Source: Aquibacillus salsiterrae
Lineage (GTDB): Bacteria > Bacillota > Bacilli > Bacillales > Amphibacillaceae
DNA: 64,000 nucleotides
NCBI RefSeq assembly: GCF_028416595.1
Contig: NZ_JAMQKC010000004.1
Location: 150,738-214,737, forward strand
Direction of reading: 5' to 3'
The notes under the pieces were generated by a model. The model was not told where the DNA came from. It made no database searches and worked only from the letters and a program-made list of their open reading frames with translations. How positions within the stretch are numbered: the stretch's first letter is position 1; the number at the start of each line of letters is the position of its first letter. This document shows positions 42,297 to 53,768 of the stretch, one piece after another. The translations under genes and the position numbers were made by a program.

Positions 42297-43637
42297 CTAT
42301 TGTCTTGCATAGTCTTGCAGATCTTTCACTTTCCCATTTTTGTAAAGCTCAATATGCAAATGAACGCCAGTAGAATCTCCTGTAGTGCCCATTACACCTA
42401 TTTTAGTCCCTTTAGCAACTGTCTGTCCAGCACTGACATTAAGCGACTGCATGTGGGCATATACGGTTTTGAAACCATTGTTATGATTAATGACCACTTT
42501 GTTACCGTAGCTACCGCTATATCCGGCAAAGGAAACTGTCCCATTATCAACCGCTCTTATCGTACGATCGGACACGCCTGCAATATCTGTACCTTTGTGA
42601 ATGGTACCCCATCTTTGGCCCATCGGACTAGTGACAACACCACCAACAGTCGGCCATATGAAATCACCAGTTCCTCTATACGGCACTACTTTTGTTCCTT
42701 TGACGACAACTTGTTTGGTCGGCTCTTTAATAACTTCCTCGTCGATAACCTTTTCACTTTCTAGGTTATTATTTCGCTTAGTAACGACAGTTGTTACCTT
42801 CTTCTCTCCATTCATTCCCTTTTGCTTAATTTTGGTTTGACCTTTGTACATTTCTTTATTCTTTTCCACTTCTACTTTGAAAGGGATTTTTTCACTGGCC
42901 GTTACTTCTTCTTTGACGATTACATCAACCAATGGACGGTATTTTGTCACATTAATTTTTTGACCTACTTGTAATAACTTGTCTTCGTTAAGGTCCGGAT
43001 TGATTCGCTTAAGCTCATCGATGGAAAGGTCGTTGCTCGCTGCAATTTCCCCTAACACATCACCAGCCTTTACTTGATAAAACGAATCTGTTAGCGTACC
43101 TTTCGTTAGATACCTGATTGCTTCTTGGGCAGTTAACACTTCTGACGGTTTCACAGCTGTCTCGGTCAGTTCAGGTTTGACTGAGAACTGAACATCAACC
43201 TTCGATGTTTGCTCAGATGGACGGTATTTATTTTTCAGAGAATCCAATACCTCTTGTGCATCATCGTTGGAACTAACATATAATCGTTCATTTCCAAAGC
43301 TTAGCTCAACTGCTTCAACACCAACTTCTAAATTATCAGATAGAATTGCTAATGTATTGCTATCGTCTGTTTCTGCACGGAACGTTTTTTCCGGTTCCCA
43401 TTCAACCGTTGTTAACGGAACTAGCTGTTGGTCTGTTTCTTTTTGCTTCCTTATTATCTCATCCATTGTTTGTTCAACAAGTTTTTTATCACTTATTGTA
43501 CCAATATGTTTGTCATTAACGGTGACGTGGTAAATAGTTGATAGATTAACAGATTCGGGTTCGGCATGCACACCTATTGCAAAGGTTAAAAAAACAAACA
43601 TGCTAACTAGTATTCTTTTTACTTGTGTTCGATACAT
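42297..43637 (-). CDS. Secreted M23 peptidase with LysM and G5 domains
   Basis: 446 aa cell-wall enzyme. Signal peptide about 1-25; an N-terminal region without recognised motifs; a LysM domain near 190-235 (FYQVKAGDVLGEIAASNDLS, LQVGQKINV); a G5 domain near 238-320 (RPLVDVIVKEEVTASEKIPF); and a C-terminal M23 (LytM) domain with HKGTDIAG and HLHIELY holding the zinc ligands HxxxD and HxH. These point to an active peptidoglycan endopeptidase. Its order of domains is common in Bacillaceae. A role in growth or sporulation cannot be told from sequence. Confidence 0.9.
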   Translation of the reverse strand: MYRTQVKRILVSMFVFLTFAIGVHAEPESVNLSTIYHVTVNDKHIGTISDKKLVEQTMDEIIRKQKETDQQLVPLTTVEWEPEKTFRAETDDSNTLAILSDNLEVGVEAVELSFGNERLYVSSNDDAQEVLDSLKNKYRPSEQTSKVDVQFSVKPELTETAVKPSEVLTAQEAIRYLTKGTLTDSFYQVKAGDVLGEIAASNDLSIDELKRINPDLNEDKLLQVGQKINVTKYRPLVDVIVKEEVTASEKIPFKVEVEKNKEMYKGQTKIKQKGMNGEKKVTTVVTKRNNNLESEKVIDEEVIKEPTKQVVVKGTKVVPYRGTGDFIWPTVGGVVTSPMGQRWGTIHKGTDIAGVSDRTIRAVDNGTVSFAGYSGSYGNKVVINHNNGFKTVYAHMQSLNVSAGQTVAKGTKIGVMGTTGDSTGVHLHIELYKNGKVKDLQDYARQ

Positions 43638-43762
43638 CTTAGAAAATCACCAACTTTATGCTTGTTTTTACTTAATCATCCTAAATCATCCTACCATATT
43701 GTCCTTGTAATTAGGACTAATGTAACATTTTTGTAAATTTAGCTTAATGTTTAAGTAAAAAT

Positions 43763-44668
43763 TTACCTTGTTTTTTTTACGAAATAAGGACTAAAGTAGG
43801 CGGTTGCAACCAAATACGAACCTTGGAACACGGTTAAGATGACAACAATCATGTGAAGGGAAGAAACTATTTCATACAGTCCGGATAATTGCGTCATAAA
43901 GCCTGTGACACCATTTAACAAAATGAACAGAAAAAAGATAACTGCTTGTTTTACTAAGACTTCGTGCTTCCATGCTAGAAATAACCCATAGCCTGATGAA
44001 ACAAGAATGATCGTGTTAGCAATCCCATGTACTGAATATAGTGTTTCTGATAGTGTTAAAGAATTGATTAACGTTTCATCTGTCGTGATAAAGTTGACCA
44101 TTTTACTTGCACCACTATGTTTAAAAAATGCTCCAATTAGTACCTCTAGAAAATAAAGAGAGAAACCGAACATCAGCGGCTTGAATAGTTGTTGATATCT
44201 ACCTACTTTACTCTTTTCGTCATTCCCTAATCGATTTACCTCTGTCCGAGATAATACAACGGCCAAAATGACGGTGCTTGAAAGCAATAATAGGCTAACA
44301 GTTACGTCAATTGTGGTAAACCCTGGTGGTGTCCCGAGTAATACGTTTAATCCACCAACGCCTGATTGGACAAGAAGGAGGAGGAGGGAAAGAATCGTAA
44401 ACAGTTTGACTTCCGTTTCACCAACGTACTTTCTTTTCCAAGCGATCACAGCATTAACTAGTAAAACAAAGCCTAGTGAGCCGGTAAAGATACGGTGAGA
44501 ATATTCAATCGCAATTTTGTAATTGCTAAAATCAGGGATCAATTGCCCATTGCATGTTGGCCAATCCGTACCACAGGCATCTCCTGCCTTTGTCAATACA
44601 ACCAAGTTTCCAATGATAAGTGCAAGAACTGTCAGATAACTTGTTATTATGGCAAAATAGTGTCTCAT
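43763..44668 (-). CDS. ctaA: Heme A synthase
   Basis: Oxidises the C8 methyl of heme O to give heme A for aa3-type oxidases, here presumably QoxB. It is 301 aa with eight membrane helices in two homologous halves. The cysteine pair CGTDWPTC lies in the first outer loop, and conserved histidines are in EYSHRIF and in the second half (VHGIANT, LHMIVV). It stands alone: ctaB (heme O synthase) is not in the window. Confidence 0.94.
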   Translation of the reverse strand: MRHYFAIITSYLTVLALIIGNLVVLTKAGDACGTDWPTCNGQLIPDFSNYKIAIEYSHRIFTGSLGFVLLVNAVIAWKRKYVGETEVKLFTILSLLLLLVQSGVGGLNVLLGTPPGFTTIDVTVSLLLLSSTVILAVVLSRTEVNRLGNDEKSKVGRYQQLFKPLMFGFSLYFLEVLIGAFFKHSGASKMVNFITTDETLINSLTLSETLYSVHGIANTIILVSSGYGLFLAWKHEVLVKQAVIFFLFILLNGVTGFMTQLSGLYEIVSSLHMIVVILTVFQGSYLVATAYFSPYFVKKTR

Positions 44669-44871
44669 GAGTCTCTCCTCACTTGTTATAATGTTCGATC
44701 TTTTACTAGATGACTAGTATAATAGAGCAAGAATCGACATTTTACAACATAGCTATAAAGGTATATTATATGAATGAATGACCATATAACATTACCAATA
44801 AATGAGTTTTTTATCAAATGATAGTAGTATTTGACTTGAAAAATTCATTTCCACTGAGCAGGGGGGATACA

Positions 44872-45369
44872 ATGTACAAGTTACTTATGTATGTGTTAGT
44901 GATTACTGCATCCATCACAATCATGGCGTGTTCCTCACCTTCAGAGGAAGAAACGATCCAAGCAGTTGAACAGATTGTAACAGAAAAACCCAGTGACATA
45001 GAACCTACTATTACGCGTGATGAAATATCCTATTATTTACCACCAACCATAGAGGAAGTTGAAACTGCAAAAAACAACATCGTCTTAAAGACGGGCGAAA
45101 ATACAATTGTATTGTTTTATGACCGTGACTTAAAGGAAACCGATGAAATTTATCAAAAAGCGAAGGAAAAGGACAAAAACCCATTACTTTTAACAAAATT
45201 CAATGAGAAACCAACTGGATTTGTAAAAGTAATTGCAATGCCCGATAATCTGTACGAACTAACAGTTGGGTATGGAGGAGTAAAGGCAAGCACTGTCGTT
45301 GAACAGGATAAACTAATCAAAAGCGCAACAAACCTATCCGAAATCATCTACTCCCTCACGTTTAATTAA
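44872..45369 (+). CDS. Lipoprotein, unknown function
   Basis: 165 aa from the ATG at 44872, which has AGGGGGG 5 bases upstream. A frame from 44818 would extend through that site. Signal peptide with lipobox (TIMAC); an acidic linker (SSPSEEETIQAVEQIV); and a 100-residue alpha/beta domain (NNIVLKTGENTIVLFYDRDL, TGFVKVIAMPDNLYELTVGYGG). No family is recognised. It is divergent from ctaA. Two palindromic repeats follow its stop codon directly. Confidence 0.75.
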   Translation: MYKLLMYVLVITASITIMACSSPSEEETIQAVEQIVTEKPSDIEPTITRDEISYYLPPTIEEVETAKNNIVLKTGENTIVLFYDRDLKETDEIYQKAKEKDKNPLLLTKFNEKPTGFVKVIAMPDNLYELTVGYGGVKASTVVEQDKLIKSATNLSEIIYSLTFN

Positions 45370-45650
45370 GAAAAGCGAAAGCGCCTTGGTTAGCCCTGAA
45401 AAGCGTAAGACAAGCCGCGTAATGGCGGTCTTTGCCATGTAGAGGATTGACTTACGACTCGAAGGGCTAGGCGCTGGAGCTAGACATAGAAAAGCGAAAG
45501 CGCCTTGGTTAGCCCTGAAAAACGTAAGACAAGCCGCGTAATGGCGGTCTTTGCCATGTAGAGGATTGACTTACGACTCGAAGGGCTAGGCGCTGGAGCT
45601 AGACATAAGAAAAGCGAAAGCGCCTTCGTCAGACTAAGGCAGGCATAAGA
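45369..45650 (+). repeat. Tandem dispersed palindromic repeats (two full, one partial)
   Basis: Copies begin at 45369 and 45488 (119-bp period, about 98 percent alike by eye), and a truncated copy begins at 45608. Each runs AGAAAAGCGAAAGCGCCTTG to GGCGCTGGAGCTAGACAT. The outer stem is GCGCC...AGCCCT with AGGGCT...GGCGC, and the inner stem is CGTAAG with CTTACG. These are the best-preserved copies in the window and define the family. Confidence 0.92.
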
Positions 45651-45652
45651 AA

Positions 45653-45681
45653 AATCCTCGGCACACAATCGGCCGAGGATT
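45653..45681 (-). terminator. Terminator of lacZ
   Basis: AATCCTCGGC and GCCGAGGATT form a perfect 10-bp stem with TTTTCTT following on the minus strand, 7 bp after the stop codon. Confidence 0.9.
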
Positions 45682-45688
45682 TAATTGA

Positions 45689-48838
<3,150 letters not shown>

Positions 48839-48921
48839 CTATATAAATAGAGACAGACCCCATGACTTTTTACATGAGCTGCATGTGTCTCCGTATAAGA
48901 TTTAACTCTATTTTATAATGT

Positions 48922-48935
48922 TGAAACCGTTCTAT
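48922..48935. promoter_or_regulatory. Near-match to a cre (CcpA) site upstream of lacZ
   Basis: TGAAACCGTTCTAT fits TGNAANCGNTNNCA except for the last two bases. Its position, about 105 bp before the lacZ start, suits catabolite control but the match is incomplete. In the remaining 48936-49119 I see AT-rich sequence and no gene. Confidence 0.35.
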
Positions 48936-49119
48936 AAATATAATATTTAAGTAGAGGATATAAGAAAATGGCAAGGTTGTCGTAAGGATTGTTAAGCATT
49001 TATTGCACAAGTCCCTCGCCCCATTATCTTGTGCATATCCACTTGGACAATGAATTTGTCTCTTAATTTCAAATATGTTATATAATTCAATAAAATAAAT
49101 TCAAAATGGCGGTGATTAT

Positions 49120-49432
49120 ATGTTATCGCAAAAAAAATTCTTAATGAACTATCTAAAAACTTAGACGTTTGGAGAGGTAAATACGGAGTAAAGCGCATTG
49201 CATTATTTGGCTCTTATACCCGTGAAGAACAAACGTAATCAAGCGATATTGATCTCCTCGTAGAATTTGAAGAGAAAGCTTTGTCGTTTGAAAACTATAT
49301 GGACTTAAAATAAATCTAGAAGATCTTTTCCAAAAACAAGTTGATTTAGTAATTTTAGATGATATTAAGCCAACACTAAGACCAAGTATTGTTAGGAGTG
49401 TTAAGTATGCAGAGGGAGCCTATGGTTTCTAG
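49120..49432 (+). pseudogene. Broken minimal nucleotidyltransferase (MNT/antitoxin type)
   Basis: Reading from the ATG at 49120 gives KRIALFGSYTREEQT, then an in-frame TAA, then SSDIDLLVEFEEKALSFENYM, then a frameshift near 49307 and NLEDLFQKQVDLVILDDIKP to a TAG at 49432. GSYTRxE with SxxDIDLLVEF is the GSx10DxD core of the MNT family, which usually pairs with HEPN (HepT) toxins. One stop and one frameshift make it inactive. No HEPN partner is next to it. Confidence 0.85.
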
Positions 49433-49521
49433 ACTTCAATCATAAGTTCTTCCATTTAAATACAACACTTTATGGAATGGTGTAATCTGAAGTCCGTACT
49501 CGCCCTTTTTATTTTCACAAA

Positions 49522-49559
49522 AAAAAGTAAAGTATCTAGAATTAGATACTTTACTTTTT
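49522..49559. terminator. Long bidirectional hairpin
   Basis: AAAAAGTAAAGTATCTA (49522-49538) pairs with TAGATACTTTACTTTTT (49543-49559) around GAAT, a perfect 17-bp stem with T tracts both ways. It probably ends the GH59 transcript from the right. Confidence 0.85.
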
Positions 49560-49560
49560 T

Positions 49561-49749
49561 ACTATGGTTTGTTATTTGAATCAATCCCTTAAAAATTTCC
49601 CCATGATAGTTCGGGCAACACCTACAAATATCAATGATGCATGATGGTCTGGTTCTTTACTTTATACATGGTTGGCATGCCGTAGTGCTTAACGGAACGT
49701 TCTTTAGCTTTATCCACGTAGCCTTTATCGTTCTTTTCCACGTTGTCAT
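49561..49749 (-). other. Orphan reading frame after the GH59 stop codon
   Basis: On the minus strand a frame that differs from that of the GH59 gene reads QSIDDNVEKNDKGY ... VDKAKERSVKHYGMPT ... MYKVKNQTIMHH and then a stop near 49628. It has protein-like composition but no start codon or ribosome binding site. It may be the remnant of a lost gene or a former extension of the upstream enzyme. I cannot assign it. Confidence 0.35.
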
Positions 49750-52700
49750 CTATCGACTGCTTAGTTCAGTCTTACCTGCTTCGAATTTATTTTCACCGTT
49801 AATTATATCCAAACCATCAAAAACAAAATCTCCTGCTTGAATATAAATTTTTGCTGCATGTTTCTTATCATGAAGGCCTCGAATAAAGTAGGACGTCTCT
49901 CTATCCCCTGTACTATTAATACGATAATCATCTTCTACTAATTCACCATCGATATAAACGTCGATTAAGGCATCGGTAGTTGCACCGAACAGGTTAAACC
50001 CGGAACCTTTGAAATCAAAAATAAAATAGCTGTCACTAGGTTCAGGCGTACTGTAGATATTGACTCCCCGGTAATCCATAAAGGTTTCTAATCTTTCATT
50101 GTCACCAAGAGAAACCTTTAACGTATGTGGTCCTTCTTCAAGGTTTCTAACAGAATACCTTATACCATCATCATTTACATCATAATCCCCAACATATTCT
50201 CCATCAAGTTCAACTTTATATGTTGTTTCTTCTCCAGTACCAGCTAGATAATCAATTCCTGTACCAGTAAAGTTGACTAAAATATACGGATTGTCATCAA
50301 AGCTTGCCCAGGCATTGGTACTATTTGCGCCCCAAACGTTTCCATTTTCTCGATAAGCATAAACAGTGTTTTCTTCCGTTCCTATTTCTGACTCATTTGC
50401 TATTCTAATAAATTGATTTGCTGCTAACTGTTGAACTGAGACAACAGGTACAGGGTCCGTCGTCTCTATTTCTGCTTTCGTGAAACTAGTCCAGCTATCT
50501 TTAGAGACTACTCTTAACGTATGTTCTGTTTCCACTAACCCTTCAGTAGACCAAACCATGCGTTCCTTACTACTATTATTTAGATAGTTTGCTTCTCCAA
50601 CCAATTCACCATCTAAATATATATCCGCTGTACCATTATTTGCATTAGCCTCACCATATAATCTGATGGCATTGCCCTTAAATGTAATTTCAAATGCTTC
50701 TCCATTATTTCCCCAACTGTTACTACTGTTAGATGACCAGTCACCGTCATAATAAACTTTGTTTAGTGTTCCCTTTACATTTGTTGAATCCTTATGAGTA
50801 ACAGTGTACCCATTCCAAACCGGATAATCTGTTTCAGCAATCATACGTGTACGATTATAGTGTCCATACCCTGATTGCAAGAATTCCCATTCACCTACAT
50901 AGCCGATTGGATTCCACTTGTCATCATTGTTGTATGCTTCTTCTTGTGAATCATACTTCCGACCTTGAGCATTATCAAACTTAACAGATTCATAAGAATA
51001 ACCTTCGATTGGATCAACACGTAAGTTATCAATAAGTGTTTCATAATAACCAGACCCAATTGCAACTCTTCCAGCCATCACAGACGTATTTTCATCTGTG
51101 TAAGAAGCAATTTCTTCTCCATCTATATAAAGCGTAAATACATTTTCTTTTGCTTCAAATGCAAAATTGTGCCAAACTTTGTTGTCAAAGTCTTCAATCG
51201 TTCCACTTTGCTTTATTTCGTCAAACTCAAGAATTTCATAGCGGCCATCTTTAAAAATTTTGGCATTGTACGGTGCAGTAGAATCAGCCCAAGCCGATTT
51301 GACTTGACGTACCCCGATTAAGGCATAGTTTTCTCGTCCTTCCGCCTCATCATTATGCGTATCAAGTAAGAAGTCGTATGATACTTTATAGTTTACCCAA
51401 CGGAAATCACCAAGAATGGTATTTGGATTTACGTCTGCTGTTGAACCATCACTTCCACCCCAAACAGCCCAATCTGCGCCAATAATATCTGGTGTGATTT
51501 TCTGTTGAAGCATGTTGCCATGTTCTTTTGCATTCGGAATATCTAAAGGAGCACGATCCGCACTGCCAGGAGACGCCTGCTTGGTTGCTTCTGTTACAAC
51601 TTCAAAAGCACCGATTTGGTCTGTCGTATAGCGTGGTGTACCACCCCGCCGTTCCACATAATCTCTACCTTTTTCATCTAAAGGATATTCATCGTATTCA
51701 AAATCATCAGTATATGGAAGTTCCATAATTGTGTCTTTGTTTAAATTAACAGGTTGTGATTCATATTCAAAATCTTCCACTTCTGATTCCTTATCCAACG
51801 TAGAAATCGTAACGATAGAATAAGGACCGACTTCGACTCCATATTCACCATTATCAGGAATAATAACTTCAACATTTTTGAACCAATTTTCATCGTAATT
51901 ATGTCCATCATCAGCGCCTCGAGTTTCCCAAACAAAAACGTCAGTATTTTCTTTCCCACTTAAGTTTTGGGCTTTAATCGTATACTTACGTGTTTGATTC
52001 GTATTATTAGTAAAAATAGTTGTATAGTCGTCTGTCTCCGGGTCTTTTAGTGTCATATAACTTTGTGTACCCGTGTTAACGCTAACACCGCCGTCTCCCT
52101 CTTTTCCATCACTAAAAGTAGCGCCTTTCACATACATCCAACGTTCATTTTCAGGAGTAGAACGATCATCTTGCCCCACAAAATTCATGAAATGACGAAC
52201 TCCTTGCAATCCACCATCCACTTCATAAAAGCCAGACCAAGGGTCAAATGCACTGATTAATTGTTTTGGATTATATTGCGCCCCCTGGTAGAATGCTGCA
52301 ACAGAAGGTTGGAAATCAAAGGACACAGCATTTAAAGGAGTTTCACTTGTTCCTGTCCATGAATAAACAGAAATGATTCTCGAAACCACATCTACTATCC
52401 CTGCATTTCCACCAATACCATTATAAGATGGTTCCATATTCTCACGGTAACGAGCATTAATCATTGGTGCAATACCTTCAGATACCCATACCTCTTTTGG
52501 TTGTTTACCTTCTGATATTAATGTTTCTTGTAATTTTTCGAGCTCTGGGGAGCCATCTAAATCATAGTGAGCACTAATAACATCAATTTCATCTCGTAAA
52601 TCTGGGTTATCAAGTAATACACGACTAATTGATGACGTATCACGATAGCCATCAGCTGCAACTATTTTAATATGTTGATAGTCTTCTTCATAATTAGGTT

Positions 52701-53370
52701 CTTCTTTGATTTTTGAAGTAAAGTATTTTAGCCATTCTACATCAACTCTTCCATTACCATTTATGGCTCGTTCATTTTGAGAAATACCTACATAATCTAA
52801 CTTAAATCCATACTCTTCATACACAGCATCAATCGTCTGCTTATACCATTGATAGCGGTTTTCGTAACTGCCATTGTCTACCCCATTCCACGACCAACGT
52901 GGTTCACCCCAACGAAGGATTTCAGTTGTAATATCTGGATTAATTGATTTTGCGTCAGCCGCGAATTGAAATCCAGCACCACGAAGAACGTTGGCTGGTT
53001 CGTCCGCATAACGCTTTGTTGCCGGCTCCGTTCCCGATGAGGAATTAATATCCGCTCCTAACTCTACTTTTACGTGAGCTAGTCCAGCTCCTGTCTCCTT
53101 ATTGAATAATTGATTCATGATTTTCCAGTATTGCTTAGGATTTTCCTCTTTATAATCCATTAATAATCGGGATGTGTTATTCCCTGATACAACTCCAAAG
53201 CCTTTAAATCGGTTATATTCATCTACATCATTACCATCAATGGTAATTGTCTTAGTAATTTCTTCTGCTTTAGATTTGTTTACTTGTATGACAGCCGCTG
53301 CGACAAATAACGCAAGAACAATTATAACGAAACTGAAAACTTTCCTAATCCCTATTTTACCTTTTGCCAT
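49750..53370 (-). CDS. Secreted GH59-type (galactocerebrosidase family) enzyme
   Basis: 1206 aa. Signal peptide about 1-36. Residues 40-520 match GH59: FKGFGVVSGNNTSRLL, AGLAHVKVELGAD and SGTEP correspond to conserved parts of human GALC. The acid/base is Glu200 (LDYVGISQNER, GALC has GIWNER), and the nucleophile is Glu298 (EVWVSEG). DVISAHYD precedes it. Residues 555-790 form the lectin-like domain (YTDDFEY, LGDFRWVNYKVSYDF, AIGSGYYETLIDNL). Three further modules follow (about 860-970, 985-1105, 1110-1195), each with a DGELVG-like strand, perhaps carbohydrate-binding. There is no LPxTG or membrane anchor, so it is probably released. It likely cleaves beta-galactosides of an external glycan. 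The substrate is unknown. Confidence 0.87.
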   Translation of the reverse strand: MAKGKIGIRKVFSFVIIVLALFVAAAVIQVNKSKAEEITKTITIDGNDVDEYNRFKGFGVVSGNNTSRLLMDYKEENPKQYWKIMNQLFNKETGAGLAHVKVELGADINSSSGTEPATKRYADEPANVLRGAGFQFAADAKSINPDITTEILRWGEPRWSWNGVDNGSYENRYQWYKQTIDAVYEEYGFKLDYVGISQNERAINGNGRVDVEWLKYFTSKIKEEPNYEEDYQHIKIVAADGYRDTSSISRVLLDNPDLRDEIDVISAHYDLDGSPELEKLQETLISEGKQPKEVWVSEGIAPMINARYRENMEPSYNGIGGNAGIVDVVSRIISVYSWTGTSETPLNAVSFDFQPSVAAFYQGAQYNPKQLISAFDPWSGFYEVDGGLQGVRHFMNFVGQDDRSTPENERWMYVKGATFSDGKEGDGGVSVNTGTQSYMTLKDPETDDYTTIFTNNTNQTRKYTIKAQNLSGKENTDVFVWETRGADDGHNYDENWFKNVEVIIPDNGEYGVEVGPYSIVTISTLDKESEVEDFEYESQPVNLNKDTIMELPYTDDFEYDEYPLDEKGRDYVERRGGTPRYTTDQIGAFEVVTEATKQASPGSADRAPLDIPNAKEHGNMLQQKITPDIIGADWAVWGGSDGSTADVNPNTILGDFRWVNYKVSYDFLLDTHNDEAEGRENYALIGVRQVKSAWADSTAPYNAKIFKDGRYEILEFDEIKQSGTIEDFDNKVWHNFAFEAKENVFTLYIDGEEIASYTDENTSVMAGRVAIGSGYYETLIDNLRVDPIEGYSYESVKFDNAQGRKYDSQEEAYNNDDKWNPIGYVGEWEFLQSGYGHYNRTRMIAETDYPVWNGYTVTHKDSTNVKGTLNKVYYDGDWSSNSSNSWGNNGEAFEITFKGNAIRLYGEANANNGTADIYLDGELVGEANYLNNSSKERMVWSTEGLVETEHTLRVVSKDSWTSFTKAEIETTDPVPVVSVQQLAANQFIRIANESEIGTEENTVYAYRENGNVWGANSTNAWASFDDNPYILVNFTGTGIDYLAGTGEETTYKVELDGEYVGDYDVNDDGIRYSVRNLEEGPHTLKVSLGDNERLETFMDYRGVNIYSTPEPSDSYFIFDFKGSGFNLFGATTDALIDVYIDGELVEDDYRINSTGDRETSYFIRGLHDKKHAAKIYIQAGDFVFDGLDIINGENKFEAGKTELSSR

Positions 53371-53549
53371 GAAATATGACCTTCCTTTCCATGTTTAGTT
53401 ATTTAATGCGCAGGTATCTTTGTGATAATATCTGGTGTGTTTTCTTTGAAATTTTTAGTCTGATGTTTTACTAATATGATTTACACAAAATAAATACTTC
53501 TTCACTCCTTCCTATTTTAAAACTGGTAAGTAGTTACTAAACCACTAAT

Positions 53550-53563
53550 TGTTAACGCTTACA
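53550..53563. promoter_or_regulatory. cre site (CcpA operator) upstream of the GH59 gene
   Basis: TGTTAACGCTTACA, which reads TGTAAGCGTTAACA on the minus strand, matches the cre consensus TGNAANCGNTNNCA in full. It lies about 180 bp before the GH59 start, in the same intergenic stretch. The rest of 53371-53726 is AT-rich with no other feature that I can support. Confidence 0.85.
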
Positions 53564-53726
53564 TTATTTCATATTTGTATCATCTTTCTATGCCCTTTTA
53601 TTTACCTTATTTGTTGTTTTTTTTACACTTTTTTTAACTGATTGTATACTGAGTTAAGGTTCACCTTACCACTTTTCATAAAGTGCAACTTCAATCAGCG
53701 GGGGATACTTACAGTTAATGCGGGGT

Positions 53727-53766
53727 AAAAAAGGAAGCTATCACCTTCGTGACAACTCCCTTTTTT
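53727..53766 (-). terminator. Terminator of the glycan operon
   Basis: On the minus strand GGGAGTTGTCAC pairs with GTGATAGCTTCC (with three G-U pairs) around GAAG and is followed by TTTTTT. It lies directly after the hydroxyacid dehydrogenase stop codon and separates the operon from the GH59 gene. Confidence 0.85.
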
Positions 53767-53768
53767 CC

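Noticed and set aside
48922-48935. A certain cre site for lacZ
   Set aside because: The last two conserved bases do not match, so it is kept only as a weak feature.
49120-49432. A working antitoxin gene
   Set aside because: An in-frame TAA and a frameshift break the reading frame.
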